Below are positions 1-8,398 of a stretch of DNA of 54,065 nt, one piece after another. The position numbers and the translations under genes are program-made. The notes beneath the pieces were generated by a model that was not told the DNA's origin, searched no databases, and was given only the letters and a program-made list of their open reading frames with translations. The first letter of the stretch is position 1. Every line of letters starts with the position of its first letter. The stretch is from Rhodospirillaceae bacterium (GTDB lineage Bacteria > Pseudomonadota > Alphaproteobacteria > CACIAM-22H2). The DNA lies in NCBI GenBank assembly GCA_027490975.1, contig JAIXXA010000028.1, positions 1 to 54,065 on the forward strand, in the 5' to 3' direction.

Positions 1-6
1 GCCGCC

Positions 7-1077
7 CTAGATCTGGCGGGCGGCAGGGGCGGGCAGGTATTTGTCGGTCCAAAGCTCGGCCACGGCGGGCTTGCGCGGCAGTTCCATGGCACCGGCAACC
101 TGGTCGATGCCGCGGGCAAAGCGCGCCGGGTCGAGCGTGCCGATGCCGAGGCGCTTGCTTTCCTCGTTGACGACCTGATGCGACAGCAGCCAGGTCAGGC
201 GTTCGACCTCGAGCGGCACGTCGACGAGCGCGTCGGCTGCGGCAAGGGCTGCGACCGTCGCGGCCGGATTGGCGACCGTGTCGCGCCAGGCTTTGACGAA
301 AGCGCCGACCACGCCCGCCACCAAGGGTTCGCGCTCGCGCAGGAACTTGCGCGAAACGATGAGGCCGTTCGAATAGAAATCGAGCTTGTAGTCGGAGAAA
401 TAGAGGAAGCGCACGTCTTCCTTGCGGATGCCGACGCGCGCCAGGTTGAACAGCGTCGTCGAATCGAAGCCCGTCACCGCATCGACGCGCCCTTGCGCCA
501 AGGCTGCCTCGCGCAGGGTGAGATCGATCGTTTCGATCTGGATCTTCGAGCGGTCGATGCCGGTCGACTGGACGAAAGCGGGCAGCAAGAGGAACCCCGC
601 ATCGGTCGCCGGCGCCCCGAGTTTCTTGCCTTCGAGGTCTTTGGGCGTCGAAATGCCGGCTTTCGCGAGGCTGATGATCGAGATCGGCGAGCGCGTATAG
701 AGGGCGGCGACCGCCATCGGCGCAACGTCCGGGTTGCGCGCGGCGAACTGGACGAGCACCGTGAAATCGCTGAAGCCGAAATCGTAGGTGTCGCTGGCCA
801 CGCGCTGGATCGAGTCGCCGGCGCCGCGCGACGGATCGAGCGTCGCTTCCACGCCCGCTTCCGCGAAATAGCCTTTGGCGGCGGCGTAAAAAAAGGCAGC
901 GTTCGAGCCGTCGCGCGGCGCATTCAGCGTGATTCGGATCGGTACGCGCGCTTGGGCGTGCACGGCAGGGCTTGCCAGCGCCACGCCTGCAACCCCCGCC
1001 GCCAGCAGAACATGCCGCCGCGACAAGGGCTTGGCGAGGGGGGTGGCGACCGTTAGGATCGATTTAGAGGCTGGCAT
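7..1077 (-). CDS. ABC transporter substrate-binding protein, NMT1/SsuA-like
   Basis: This is the periplasmic solute-binding component of a nitrate/sulfonate/thiamine-precursor type ABC importer, 356 aa and complete. The N-terminus carries a twin-arginine signal (SRRHVLLAAG, about residues 19-28) ending near AVHAQ, so Tat export is likely. The mature part begins with the family pattern IRITLNAPRDGSNAAFFYAAAK followed by GYFAEAGVEA, typical of NMT1/THI5-like proteins. No permease or ATPase is visible here; they may lie to the left. It is divergent from the ring-opening amidohydrolase, which suggests, as inference, uptake of a nitrogen-heterocycle or amide substrate. The ligand cannot be read from the sequence. 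Confidence 0.85.
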   Translation of the reverse strand: MPASKSILTVATPLAKPLSRRHVLLAAGVAGVALASPAVHAQARVPIRITLNAPRDGSNAAFFYAAAKGYFAEAGVEATLDPSRGAGDSIQRVASDTYDFGFSDFTVLVQFAARNPDVAPMAVAALYTRSPISIISLAKAGISTPKDLEGKKLGAPATDAGFLLLPAFVQSTGIDRSKIQIETIDLTLREAALAQGRVDAVTGFDSTTLFNLARVGIRKEDVRFLYFSDYKLDFYSNGLIVSRKFLREREPLVAGVVGAFVKAWRDTVANPAATVAALAAADALVDVPLEVERLTWLLSHQVVNEESKRLGIGTLDPARFARGIDQVAGAMELPRKPAVAELWTDKYLPAPAARQI

Positions 1078-1131
1078 CGGGCTCTCCGTTCGGTGGGCAC
1101 AGAAATTGTACGGACGAGCTTTGCAAAAACC

Positions 1132-2232
1132 ATGACAGCCGAGTTCCGCGAAGCCGATCTGCGCACCCTTGCCCTGCCGCGGCTCGACGATCTGGGCGCG
1201 CTCGAGGCGGCGTTGGCCTCAGCAAAGCCCGCAGCGCGCGACGTTGTGGCCATTCTCGCCAAGACCCAGGGCGATGGCGGCCCTAAAGATCGCTCGCGCA
1301 AAAAATTCGTCGTCGCGGCCACACGCCTTCTCGCGCGTCATCTGGGCGTTGCCGCAGCGGCGGTCGCGGCACGTGTGGCGTTTGTCGTGTCGGGCGGCAT
1401 CGAGGCGTCGTCCGCGCCGCACATGATTGTGCTGTCGCGTCGTATCGTGGTCGGCGCCAAAAAAACAAAGCGCCCGGCATTGGCGATTGCGCATCACGTG
1501 TCGTCGCCTGTCGCCGCGACGAGGCTGGGCGACGCACGACTCATTTCGGCCGCCGCCGCCAGCGTGGCTGCTGCCTTGCGCGAGGCGGGGCTTGAAGCGC
1601 GCGACACGCATCTGGTGCTGATCAAGGGGCCGGCCGGCGACGGGGCCGAAGGTATCGCGCGCGCGCGCGCGGCGACGGCGCTTGGTGCTTGCGTGGCGCT
1701 GGGCGAGTTCAGCCTTGCCGCAGCTGCACGCGCGTGGCGCAGCCGCGATCTGGGCCGTTGGAGCGCGCGCGTGGCCGTCTCGTCGGCTGCCGAGTTCCGG
1801 AGCTTCGAGGTGATTGCTCTCGGCCACAGCAAGGCTTGGGTCGGCGACCTGCGCATCGCGCACCGTGCGCTGGCCGATTGGGTCGATCTGCCAGCGGTTG
1901 TCGCGGCGTTGGGCGATCTGGATCTGAACGCCCGCCCGCAATTGTCGCGCGCCGATGCCAAGCGTCTTGTGGCGACGATCGCCAAGGGCGGCCCGCCGAC
2001 CGACGAAATCCTGCGCGGCGTGCCGCTGGGGCTTGCGGCCGATCCTTCGCAGCCCGCCTTCCGGCGCGTGCGCGGGGCGTTGGCGGGCACGATCGTGGCA
2101 GCGACGGGTATGCCCTTTGCGTTCGTGTCGGGCGGCGCCGAGCATCAGGGTCCGCCAGGCGGCGGGTTGGTTGCGTTCGTCGCGCGCACGAAGCAGGGGC
2201 GCGCGACGCAACTTCGCCGCAATCGCGTGTAG
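1132..2232 (+). CDS. Ring-opening amidohydrolase (cyanuric acid amidohydrolase / barbiturase family)
   Basis: This is a predicted cytosolic hydrolase that opens a cyclic amide ring, as AtzD/TrzD do with cyanuric acid and barbiturase does with barbiturate. The 366-aa length from the ATG at 1132 matches AtzD. Three pseudo-repeats are visible with the family's Ser-Gly signatures: FVVSGGIEASSAPH, then SSAAEFRSFEVIALG, then VSGGAEHQGPPGGG near the C-terminus. AKTQGDGGPKDRSR corresponds to the conserved N-terminal KTEGNG-type motif. A GTG at 1093 would extend the frame, but the ATG fits family length better. Substrate assignment between cyanurate, barbiturate and other cyclic imides is open. It is divergent from an importer binding protein. 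Confidence 0.85.
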   Translation: MTAEFREADLRTLALPRLDDLGALEAALASAKPAARDVVAILAKTQGDGGPKDRSRKKFVVAATRLLARHLGVAAAAVAARVAFVVSGGIEASSAPHMIVLSRRIVVGAKKTKRPALAIAHHVSSPVAATRLGDARLISAAAASVAAALREAGLEARDTHLVLIKGPAGDGAEGIARARAATALGACVALGEFSLAAAARAWRSRDLGRWSARVAVSSAAEFRSFEVIALGHSKAWVGDLRIAHRALADWVDLPAVVAALGDLDLNARPQLSRADAKRLVATIAKGGPPTDEILRGVPLGLAADPSQPAFRRVRGALAGTIVAATGMPFAFVSGGAEHQGPPGGGLVAFVARTKQGRATQLRRNRV

Positions 2233-2242
2233 AATCGGGCCC

Positions 2243-4378
2243 GTGTCGAGTCGCAAACAGCAAGGGCGCGAGCGGCGCGAGCCGCGCCTCGCGCGCAGCA
2301 CACCGCAAGCGGAGCCCAGCGGCGGACTGCATGCCGATCCGGAGGCGCGTGTGCAAGCGCAGCCCCGCAGCGCAAAGGCGGGGCGAGCCAAGCCCGCGCG
2401 CACGCGAAAAGGCCCGGGTCTGCCGCGGCGCATCTTCGGCTTTGCGCTCAAATGGGGGTTCGTTGCCGGCCTCTGGGCAGGTGCGGCTGGGGCCTGCGTA
2501 TTGGCGTTTTTCTGGTTCACGCTGCCGCCGTTCGAGCGCATCAACGTGTTCGAGCGCCGCCCGAGCCTCGTGTTCGTCGACCCCGCCGGCGAAACGATCG
2601 CCACATACGGCGATCTGTTCGGCGGTCTTGTGAAACTCGAGGAAATGCCGCCCTGGCTGCCGATGGCCGTGCTGGCAACCGAGGACAGGCGCTTCTACAG
2701 CCATTTCGGTGTCGATCCGCAGGGGCTGGCACGCGCGGCCCTCGCCAATTTCCGCGCGGGCCGCGTCGTGCAGGGGGGATCGACCATCACCCAGCAGCTC
2801 GCCAAAAACGTGTTCCTCACGAACGAGCGCAGTGCCGCGCGCAAGATCCAGGAAATGCTGCTCGCATTTGCGATCGAGCGGCGTTTTTCCAAAGAAGAGA
2901 TTCTGACGGTCTATCTCAATCGTGTTTATCTGGGTGCGGGCACTTACGGCGTGGAGGCGGCCGCCCAGCGCTATTTCGGAAAATCGGCGCGCAACGTGAA
3001 TGCGCACGAGGCGGCCGTGATCGCTGGTCTTCTCAAAGCGCCCTCGCGCTTGGCGCCGACAGCCAGCGTCGCGCGCGCGCGGATCCGCGCGGCCGAAGTA
3101 CTCGACAACATGGTCGAAGCGGGTTTCCTCACGTCGGCCCAGCGTTTGGCGGCCGGCGAATTGCCGCTCGGCACGATCGCGGCCGGCAACGCGACGGCGC
3201 TGCGCAGCGGGCGCTATTTCAGCGACTGGCTCGCCGACAAGGTGGAAGGTTTCGTCGGCAGGCAGGCGCGCGATCTTGTGGTGGTCACCACGCTCGACAG
3301 CCGCCTGCAGCGCGCAGCCGAAATCGCACTCGAAGACATTCTGGCGCGCGAAGGGCCGAAGGTGGAGGTAAACCAAGGCGCCTTCGTGCTGATGCGGCCC
3401 GACGGTGCCGTGCTGGCGATGGTCGGCGGGCGCAGCTACGCGCAGAGCGCGTTCAACCGTGCGGTCGATGCGCGCCGCCAGCCGGGTTCGGCCTTCAAGG
3501 CATTCGTATATCTGGCTGCCGCAGAGCAGGGCTTGCGGGCGGACGCGCGTATCGCCGACACGCCGCTGCAGATCGGCACGTGGCGGCCGCGCAACTTCGA
3601 CAATCGCGTGTCGGGCGAAATCTCGGTGCGCGAGGCGTTCGCGCGCTCGGTCAATACGTCGGCGGTGCGCATCGCGCAGCAGGCTGGCATCGACAATGTC
3701 GTGCGCACGGCGCGCAGCCTCGGGATCGCCTCGCCCATCCAGCGCAATCTTTCGACCGCGTTGGGCTCGTCCGAGGTCAATCTGCTCGAACTCACCGGCG
3801 CCTACGCGGCTTTCGCCAATGGCGGCAACGGCGTGCTGCCCTACGCGATCGCCGAAATCCGCGACACGTCGGGCACCGTTCTCTATCGCCGCCAAGGCTC
3901 GGGGCCTGGGCCTGTGATGAGCCGCGGCGCCCTTGCGACCATGACCGACCTCATGCAGGCGGTGGTCGCTTCGGGCACCGGGCGAGCGGCGGCCTTCGAC
4001 CACCCGGCGGCCGGCAAAACCGGTACGACCAACGACTATCGCGACGCGTGGTTCGTGGGCTTCACGGCCGATTTCGTGGGTGGCGCTTGGTTCGGCAACG
4101 ACGACGGCGACGAAATGGAGCGCACGACAGGCGGCTCGCTGCCCGCCCGCCTGTGGAAGGCGGTGATGGTCGAAGCCCATCGCGGCGTGCCCGCGCGTCC
4201 TTTGCCGGGTTCGGAGACGCCGGGCGACGCGCCGCTGCTCGTGAATGCAGCGCCTTCCGCACCTGCGCAGCAGCCACCTGCTGCGGGCGAGCAGCCGGGC
4301 TGGTTCGCGCGTTTGCTCAACAGTTTTTCCAACGTACCGCCGCCGGTCGATGCAGCGCCCAATCCGGGACCGAACTGA
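2243..4378 (+). CDS. mrcA: Class A penicillin-binding protein 1A (transglycosylase/transpeptidase)
   Basis: This bifunctional peptidoglycan synthase polymerises glycan strands and cross-links peptides at the inner membrane. From the GTG at 2243 it is 711 aa. A basic, Pro/Arg-rich cytoplasmic head is followed by a membrane segment around residues 70-92. The GT51 domain shows EDRRFYSHFG (Glu147) and GGSTITQQLAKN. The transpeptidase domain has SAFK with Ser416, SVN at 469 and KTGT at Lys592. The Pro/Ala-rich tail is probably disordered. It starts 10 bases after the amidohydrolase stop and converges on flhB with only 3 bases between stops. The start is uncertain; the frame stays open far upstream inside the previous gene. 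Confidence 0.93.
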   Translation: MSSRKQQGRERREPRLARSTPQAEPSGGLHADPEARVQAQPRSAKAGRAKPARTRKGPGLPRRIFGFALKWGFVAGLWAGAAGACVLAFFWFTLPPFERINVFERRPSLVFVDPAGETIATYGDLFGGLVKLEEMPPWLPMAVLATEDRRFYSHFGVDPQGLARAALANFRAGRVVQGGSTITQQLAKNVFLTNERSAARKIQEMLLAFAIERRFSKEEILTVYLNRVYLGAGTYGVEAAAQRYFGKSARNVNAHEAAVIAGLLKAPSRLAPTASVARARIRAAEVLDNMVEAGFLTSAQRLAAGELPLGTIAAGNATALRSGRYFSDWLADKVEGFVGRQARDLVVVTTLDSRLQRAAEIALEDILAREGPKVEVNQGAFVLMRPDGAVLAMVGGRSYAQSAFNRAVDARRQPGSAFKAFVYLAAAEQGLRADARIADTPLQIGTWRPRNFDNRVSGEISVREAFARSVNTSAVRIAQQAGIDNVVRTARSLGIASPIQRNLSTALGSSEVNLLELTGAYAAFANGGNGVLPYAIAEIRDTSGTVLYRRQGSGPGPVMSRGALATMTDLMQAVVASGTGRAAAFDHPAAGKTGTTNDYRDAWFVGFTADFVGGAWFGNDDGDEMERTTGGSLPARLWKAVMVEAHRGVPARPLPGSETPGDAPLLVNAAPSAPAQQPPAAGEQPGWFARLLNSFSNVPPPVDAAPNPGPN

Positions 4379-4381
4379 GCG

Positions 4382-5482
4382 TCAGCGCGGCGCGTTTGCG
4401 GGTGCCGCCTTCGGCGCCAGGCGCTTCTTGAGATTCAGCACGTAGCTGATCACTTCGGCCACCGCCTTGTAGTGCTCCTGCGGGATTTCGGCGTCGATCT
4501 CGACGGTGGCGTAGAGGGCGCGCGCGAGCGGCTTGTTTTCGACCACGGGCACTTGGTGTTTGGCCGCAAGTTCGCGGATCTTGAGGGCGATGAGGTCGCT
4601 GCCTTTGGCAACGCAGATCGGAGCAGGCGTGCTGTCGTCGTACTGCAGGGCGACCGCGAAGTGCGTCGGGTTGGTGACCACCACGGTCGCTTTTGGGATG
4701 GCGCTCATCATGCGCCGGCGCGCGCGCTCCATGCGCAGCTGCTTGATGCGGCCTTTGACGACCGGGTCGCCTTCGGACTGTTTGTACTCGTCCTTGATCT
4801 CTTGCTTCGACATGCGCAGGCGCTTGTAGTGCTGGAAGCGCTGGTAGAAATAGTCGCCGCCCGCGATCAGCGTCATGACCGCGATCACGGCGACCATCAC
4901 GACCAGCGAAAGGCTGCCGATCACGCGCATGAGCTCGAGCGGCTCCATGTCGATGAAGCGCGACACGTTGGCGATCTCGCCTTCGAGCGCGTACCAGCAC
5001 ACGACGCTGACGATCGTGATCTTGGCGATGCCTTTGAGGAATTCGACGATCGAATGGCTCGAGAACAGGCGCTTGAATCCGGCGACCGGCGAAATCTTGT
5101 TGAATCTCGGAATGAGCGACTCGGCCGAAAACAGCAGCCCGTTCTGCAGAAGCTGGGCGGCAAGGGCGGCGACCATCAGGATCGCCAGCAGCGGCAGAAT
5201 CGCCAGCAGCGGATCGACGAGCGCGCTTGCGATCACGCGCTGCAGGCCCGCCCCTTCGAACGAAAACTCGTGCGGCCGGTCGATGAACGGGCGCAGGCTC
5301 TGGGACAGGTTCTGCCACATCGACGCGCCGAGAAAGACGGCCGCCAAGGTTGCGCCCGAAAAAATCATCCAGTGGTTGATTTCGCGGCTGGCGACGACCT
5401 GGCCTTTTTCGCGCGCGTCCTGCAGCCTTTTGCTGGTTGGCTCTTCTGTTTTTGACGCATCGTCTTCGGCTTCTTCGGCCAT
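4382..5482 (-). CDS. flhB: Flagellar export apparatus switch protein FlhB
   Basis: This is an integral component of the flagellar type III export gate that switches substrate specificity from rod/hook to filament. The 366-aa protein begins with the acidic and basic head typical of FlhB (EEPTSKRLQDAREKGQV), then four hydrophobic segments, then the FlhB cytoplasmic domain. The autocleavage motif NPTH is at residues 271-274, in the context VVVTNPTHFAVALQY. It is the last gene of the leftward block flgB-flgC-fliE-fliQ-fliR-flhB and starts 10 bases after fliR. Confidence 0.97.
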   Translation of the reverse strand: MAEEAEDDASKTEEPTSKRLQDAREKGQVVASREINHWMIFSGATLAAVFLGASMWQNLSQSLRPFIDRPHEFSFEGAGLQRVIASALVDPLLAILPLLAILMVAALAAQLLQNGLLFSAESLIPRFNKISPVAGFKRLFSSHSIVEFLKGIAKITIVSVVCWYALEGEIANVSRFIDMEPLELMRVIGSLSLVVMVAVIAVMTLIAGGDYFYQRFQHYKRLRMSKQEIKDEYKQSEGDPVVKGRIKQLRMERARRRMMSAIPKATVVVTNPTHFAVALQYDDSTPAPICVAKGSDLIALKIRELAAKHQVPVVENKPLARALYATVEIDAEIPQEHYKAVAEVISYVLNLKKRLAPKAAPANAPR

Positions 5483-5492
5483 GGCGGCCTCC

Positions 5493-6275
5493 TTACGGGA
5501 CCAGCAGCAGCGGTTCGAGCTTGTCGAGCAGCCCGCGCTCGAACGCCTGTATCGTGGCGACGATCGTGAGGCCCATCGCGAGCAGGCCGACCGCGATCAA
5601 GGCGGGCTGGGCGATGAAAAACACCTGGATGGCGGGCTGCAGGCGCGCAATCAGCCCAAGTGCGAGGTTGATCACGAGGCCGAACACCAGGAACGGGGCC
5701 GACATCTGCACGCCGATGAGGAAGCTGTGCGACGTCCAGCGCACCAAAGCTTCGGCATAGCTGCCGAGCGGGGCCAGCTGGCCGGCCGGAAACAGCGTGT
5801 AGGAATCGGCCACGGCGCGCAGCATCAGATGGTGGAGGTCGGTCACGAACACGATCGTGAGCGCCACGGCCACAAGCCAGGCCGAAACGGCCGCCCCTTG
5901 CTGGCCGAAACTCGGGTCGAACAATGTCGCCGAGGAGAGGGCGATCTGCTGCGAGATGATCGAGCCCGCGACGATCAGCGCCGACATCGCAAAGCGCCCC
6001 GCAAGGCCGATGAAGATGCCGATCAGCGTTTCGCCGAGCACGAGACCGGCCATCGAAATCGCGGATTCGGGCAGGGGCGGCAGCGTGGGGCCCACGACGG
6101 GGGCGACGACGACCGTCAGCAGCAAGCCGACGGCCAAGCGGATGCGCTGCGGGATCGAGATTTCGCCGAGGCCCGGCATCGATTGGAGGGCAGCCCCGAC
6201 CCGGACGAAAACGAGGAAATAAACGAAAACTTCGGCGGGCAAAGCGTCCGCAAGGCTTCGGGCCAGCGCTTCCAT
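5493..6275 (-). CDS. fliR: Flagellar biosynthesis protein FliR
   Basis: This is an inner-membrane subunit of the flagellar export gate, which assembles with FliP and FliQ. The 260-aa length is normal for FliR. Several long hydrophobic segments are visible, with the family motifs VGAALQSMPGLGEISIPQRIR near the N-terminus (about residues 26-46) and GLVINLALGLIARLQPAIQVF in the second half. It lies between fliQ (3-base gap) and flhB (10-base gap), a common order in alphaproteobacteria, so the three are almost certainly co-translated. Confidence 0.96.
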   Translation of the reverse strand: MEALARSLADALPAEVFVYFLVFVRVGAALQSMPGLGEISIPQRIRLAVGLLLTVVVAPVVGPTLPPLPESAISMAGLVLGETLIGIFIGLAGRFAMSALIVAGSIISQQIALSSATLFDPSFGQQGAAVSAWLVAVALTIVFVTDLHHLMLRAVADSYTLFPAGQLAPLGSYAEALVRWTSHSFLIGVQMSAPFLVFGLVINLALGLIARLQPAIQVFFIAQPALIAVGLLAMGLTIVATIQAFERGLLDKLEPLLLVP

Positions 6276-6278
6276 CGC

Positions 6279-6554
6279 CTAGCCGCTCGCGCCGATGCCG
6301 ACGGCCTTGGCCATCAGCTCGCGCGTGAATTCAATCAAGGTCGTCGACATGAAGGGGATCGTCAGCACGAACACGACGAACAGCAGCAGGATCTTCGGCA
6401 CGAAGGTGAGCGTCTGTCCCTGGATCTGCGTGAGGGCCTGCACGAGGCTGATCGCAAGGCCGACGACGAGGGCCACGAGCATCAGCGGGGCCGAGATCTT
6501 GAGCATGACCCAGATCGCGTCGCGCGAAATCTCGAGCACGTCGGTGGCGTTCAT
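6279..6554 (-). CDS. fliQ: Flagellar biosynthesis protein FliQ
   Basis: This is a small two-helix inner-membrane subunit of the flagellar type III export gate. The 91-aa size matches FliQ. Two transmembrane segments (about residues 15-38 and 50-74) flank the conserved loop ALTQIQGQTLTFVPKI. It is followed by fliR after 3 bases and preceded by fliE with a 32-base gap. Confidence 0.96.
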   Translation of the reverse strand: MNATDVLEISRDAIWVMLKISAPLMLVALVVGLAISLVQALTQIQGQTLTFVPKILLLFVVFVLTIPFMSTTLIEFTRELMAKAVGIGASG

Positions 6555-6586
6555 GGACCCCGGCCTTTGGAACGCGCTGCCGAACG

Positions 6587-6910
6587 TCAGATCGGCATGC
6601 GGATGATTTCCTGGTAAGCCTGCACGACGCGGTCGCGCACTGCAATGGTCGCCTGCAACGTGGTTTCCGCCGCCGAGATCGCCTGCACGACCTGGCCGAT
6701 GTCGGCCTTGCCCGCCAGAGCGCGCAAGCTCGCCTGCTCGCCCGCTTTGAGGCTCTGCACGGCGCTTTGCGAGGCTTGCGCGAGGATCGAGCCGAAATCG
6801 GCTCCGCCGGGGGCCGCTTCGCCCGAAGCCTCGCCGCTTCCCGGGCGCGCGATGCGCGCAGCCCCCTGATAGGCGGCGGCGGCAAGCGAGGGCGAGGTGA
6901 TGGCCATCAA
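6587..6910 (-). CDS. fliE: Flagellar hook-basal body protein FliE
   Basis: This protein joins the MS ring and export gate to the rod. It is 107 aa, with a low-complexity Ala/Gly-rich head and the conserved FliE C-terminus, including ADIGQVVQAISAAETTLQAT and VQAYQEIIRMPI. An alternative start one codon downstream (6907) is equally possible. The gene lies between flgC and fliQ in the same direction. Confidence 0.95.
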   Translation of the reverse strand: MMAITSPSLAAAAYQGAARIARPGSGEASGEAAPGGADFGSILAQASQSAVQSLKAGEQASLRALAGKADIGQVVQAISAAETTLQATIAVRDRVVQAYQEIIRMPI

Positions 6911-6948
6911 TCGAACTCCTTAATCGAGGTGGGCGTCTGCGCCGCGGA

Positions 6949-7359
6949 TCAGCTGCGCAGCAGGTCGATCGTGCGCGTGATCATGCTCTTCGAGGTTTCG
7001 ATCACGTTGATGTTCGCATCGTACGAGCGCTGGGCCTGGCGCATGTCCATGGCTTCGATGAGACTGTTGACGTTTGGGGCGAGCACGTAGCCTTCGCCGT
7101 CGGCGGCCGGATGGTTCGGCTCGTAGCGCCGCGCAAGCGCGCTCTTGTCGGTGCCGATGCGCGAGGTGCGCACCGTGTCGGTGCCGAGCTGGCGGTCGAG
7201 GACGTTGCGGAAGCTCACGGTCTTGCGGCGATAGGGCTCCGCGCCCGGCGTTTCGCCGAGCGAATCCGAGTTCGCGAGGTTCTCGGCGATCACGCGCATG
7301 CGGGTCGATTGGGCCGCCATGCCGGAGGCCGAAACGCGCATCGCTTTTTGCAGATCCAT
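6949..7359 (-). CDS. flgC: Flagellar basal-body rod protein FlgC
   Basis: This is a proximal rod subunit of the flagellar basal body, 136 aa. It shows the flagellar axial N-terminal motif, here SASGMAAQSTRMRVIAENLAN. The C-terminal motif (MDMRQAQRSYDANINVIET) is typical of FlgC. It lies 25 bases downstream of flgB and 38 bases upstream of fliE. Confidence 0.96.
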   Translation of the reverse strand: MDLQKAMRVSASGMAAQSTRMRVIAENLANSDSLGETPGAEPYRRKTVSFRNVLDRQLGTDTVRTSRIGTDKSALARRYEPNHPAADGEGYVLAPNVNSLIEAMDMRQAQRSYDANINVIETSKSMITRTIDLLRS

Positions 7360-7384
7360 GGGGCAGGCCTTTCCGAAACGGTGT

Positions 7385-7786
7385 CTATTGTGTGCGGCCG
7401 ATGGCCGTGCGCAGCATCGCGAGCTGGCGGCGGTAGATGTTGGTCGTCATCTGGTAGTCGATCGCCGTGTCGGCGACCTTGATCATTTCGGTGTCGAGCT
7501 GCACCGAGTTGCCCGACAAGGTGGTTTCGGTCGGGCGCTGCTTTTCTTCGCGGTTTGGACCCGAGATCGTTCGGCTTGCCAGATGCGACTGGCTCGTGGT
7601 GGCGGGCGCCAAGCGCGACATCTGGCCGCGCAGCTCGGCGCGGAAATCGAGCGCTTTGAGATCGCGCGGCTGGTAGTTCGGCGTGTCGGCATTGGCGACG
7701 TTCTGCGACAGCACTGTCTGGCGCTGGCTGAGCCAGTCCATGCGGCGCGAAATCATGCCGAACAGCGGAAGCTTCGTGATGTCCAT
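7385..7786 (-). CDS. flgB: Flagellar basal-body rod protein FlgB
   Basis: This is a proximal rod subunit and the first gene of the leftward flagellar block. The 133-aa protein has the FlgB head (RMDWLSQRQTVLSQNVANAD) followed by TPNYQPRDLKALDF, and a C-terminal axial helix DTAIDYQMTTNIYRRQL. Its upstream region is strikingly AT-rich against a GC-rich background. It carries a 13-base box at 7830-7842 that recurs upstream of the two RTX genes. Confidence 0.95.
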   Translation of the reverse strand: MDITKLPLFGMISRRMDWLSQRQTVLSQNVANADTPNYQPRDLKALDFRAELRGQMSRLAPATTSQSHLASRTISGPNREEKQRPTETTLSGNSVQLDTEMIKVADTAIDYQMTTNIYRRQLAMLRTAIGRTQ

Positions 7787-8041
7787 GGCCCGCAGGATAG
7801 GTTGGAACGGTTAATAATGCGTAAATTAAATCGAATTTTAGAGAAATTACAGCCCCAATAATCTCTTTCCAATTCATGTGGTTGCCTGGCGAATCGTGTG
7901 GTCTGCATGAAGCCATACCACCGCTAAGCGCTTGAAATATAGCATAAAAACCAATTTTTAAGAAAGTTTTAGCGAGTTTAGCGTAAACCCGAGATCGTCA
8001 TCGTCCACCGTCCGCGTGGCTTACGAAAAAGGCATGTCGAT
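7787..8041. other. AT-rich divergent intergenic region between flgB and the fliO/fliP block
   Basis: This 255-base spacer must hold promoters for both divergent flagellar blocks. It is much richer in A/T than the surrounding genes. Visible elements are the shared box at 7830-7842, the palindrome AAGCGCTT at 7926-7933, two TTTAGCG copies, and an inverted repeat GTTTA-GCG-TAAAC at 7976-7988. No clear sigma-54 (GG-N10-GC) or FliA-type (TAAA-N15-GCCGATAA) promoter could be recognised. Confidence 0.6.
7830..7842 (-). promoter_or_regulatory. Shared AT-rich box upstream of flgB
   Basis: Read in the direction of flgB this is TCTAAAATTCGAT, ending 44 bases before the flgB ATG. The same 13 bases occur upstream of the RTX gene at 25299-27110, and an 11/13 match lies upstream of the RTX gene at 27276-28514, each 41 bases from the start codon. 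The fixed spacing suggests a promoter element or activator site; its factor is unknown. Confidence 0.45.
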
Positions 8042-8398
8042 TTGGTCCGTCGTTTCAACCGTCCACCCGAGCAGCCGGGGCGCGAAGGCGCAAAGCGCGC
8101 AGTCGCGCTCGAATATGCGCGCGAGCAGGATCCGGCCCCGCGCGTAACGGCCAAGGGCGAGGGGCTTCTGGCGCTGCGCATGATCGAGATCGCGCATGCC
8201 AACGGCGTCGAGGTCCGCGAAGACCGCGATCTCATCCGGCTGCTGGCGACTGTCGACGTCGACAGTCCGATTCCGGTCGAGGCGTTCCAGGCCGTCGCGG
8301 AAATCTTGAGCTACATCTATCGCAGGCAAGGTGCCCTCGCCGGCAAACCGCAACCCGACGGCGCACCCGGGGCCAAGCCGCAAGGAAACGCGAAATGA
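8042..8398 (+). CDS. Stand-alone FlhB C-terminal-domain-like protein
   Basis: This is a 118-aa protein equivalent to the cytoplasmic C-terminal part of FlhB without its membrane domain. AVALEYAREQDPAPRVTAKG and AVAEILSYIYRR align with the window's own FlhB downstream of its NPTH site. The NPTH cleavage motif itself is absent, so it resembles the post-cleavage fragment. Such FlhB-C homologues are known in flagellar operons and may influence export switching; the role here is inferred. The start is uncertain: TTG 8042 is used, the frame is open back to 7982 without an ATG, and an ATG at 8034 is in another frame. Its stop overlaps the next start (ATGA). Confidence 0.75.
   Translation: MVRRFNRPPEQPGREGAKRAVALEYAREQDPAPRVTAKGEGLLALRMIEIAHANGVEVREDRDLIRLLATVDVDSPIPVEAFQAVAEILSYIYRRQGALAGKPQPDGAPGAKPQGNAK

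Noticed and set aside
1709-4180. Long minus-strand frame opposite the penicillin-binding protein
   Set aside because: The plus strand has intact GT51 and transpeptidase motifs; the minus frame has no recognisable domain.
7787-8041. Search for FliA or sigma-54 promoters in the flagellar spacer
   Set aside because: No TAAA-N15-GCCGATAA or GG-N10-GC element was found. CtrA-like TTAA half sites occur but with wrong spacing.
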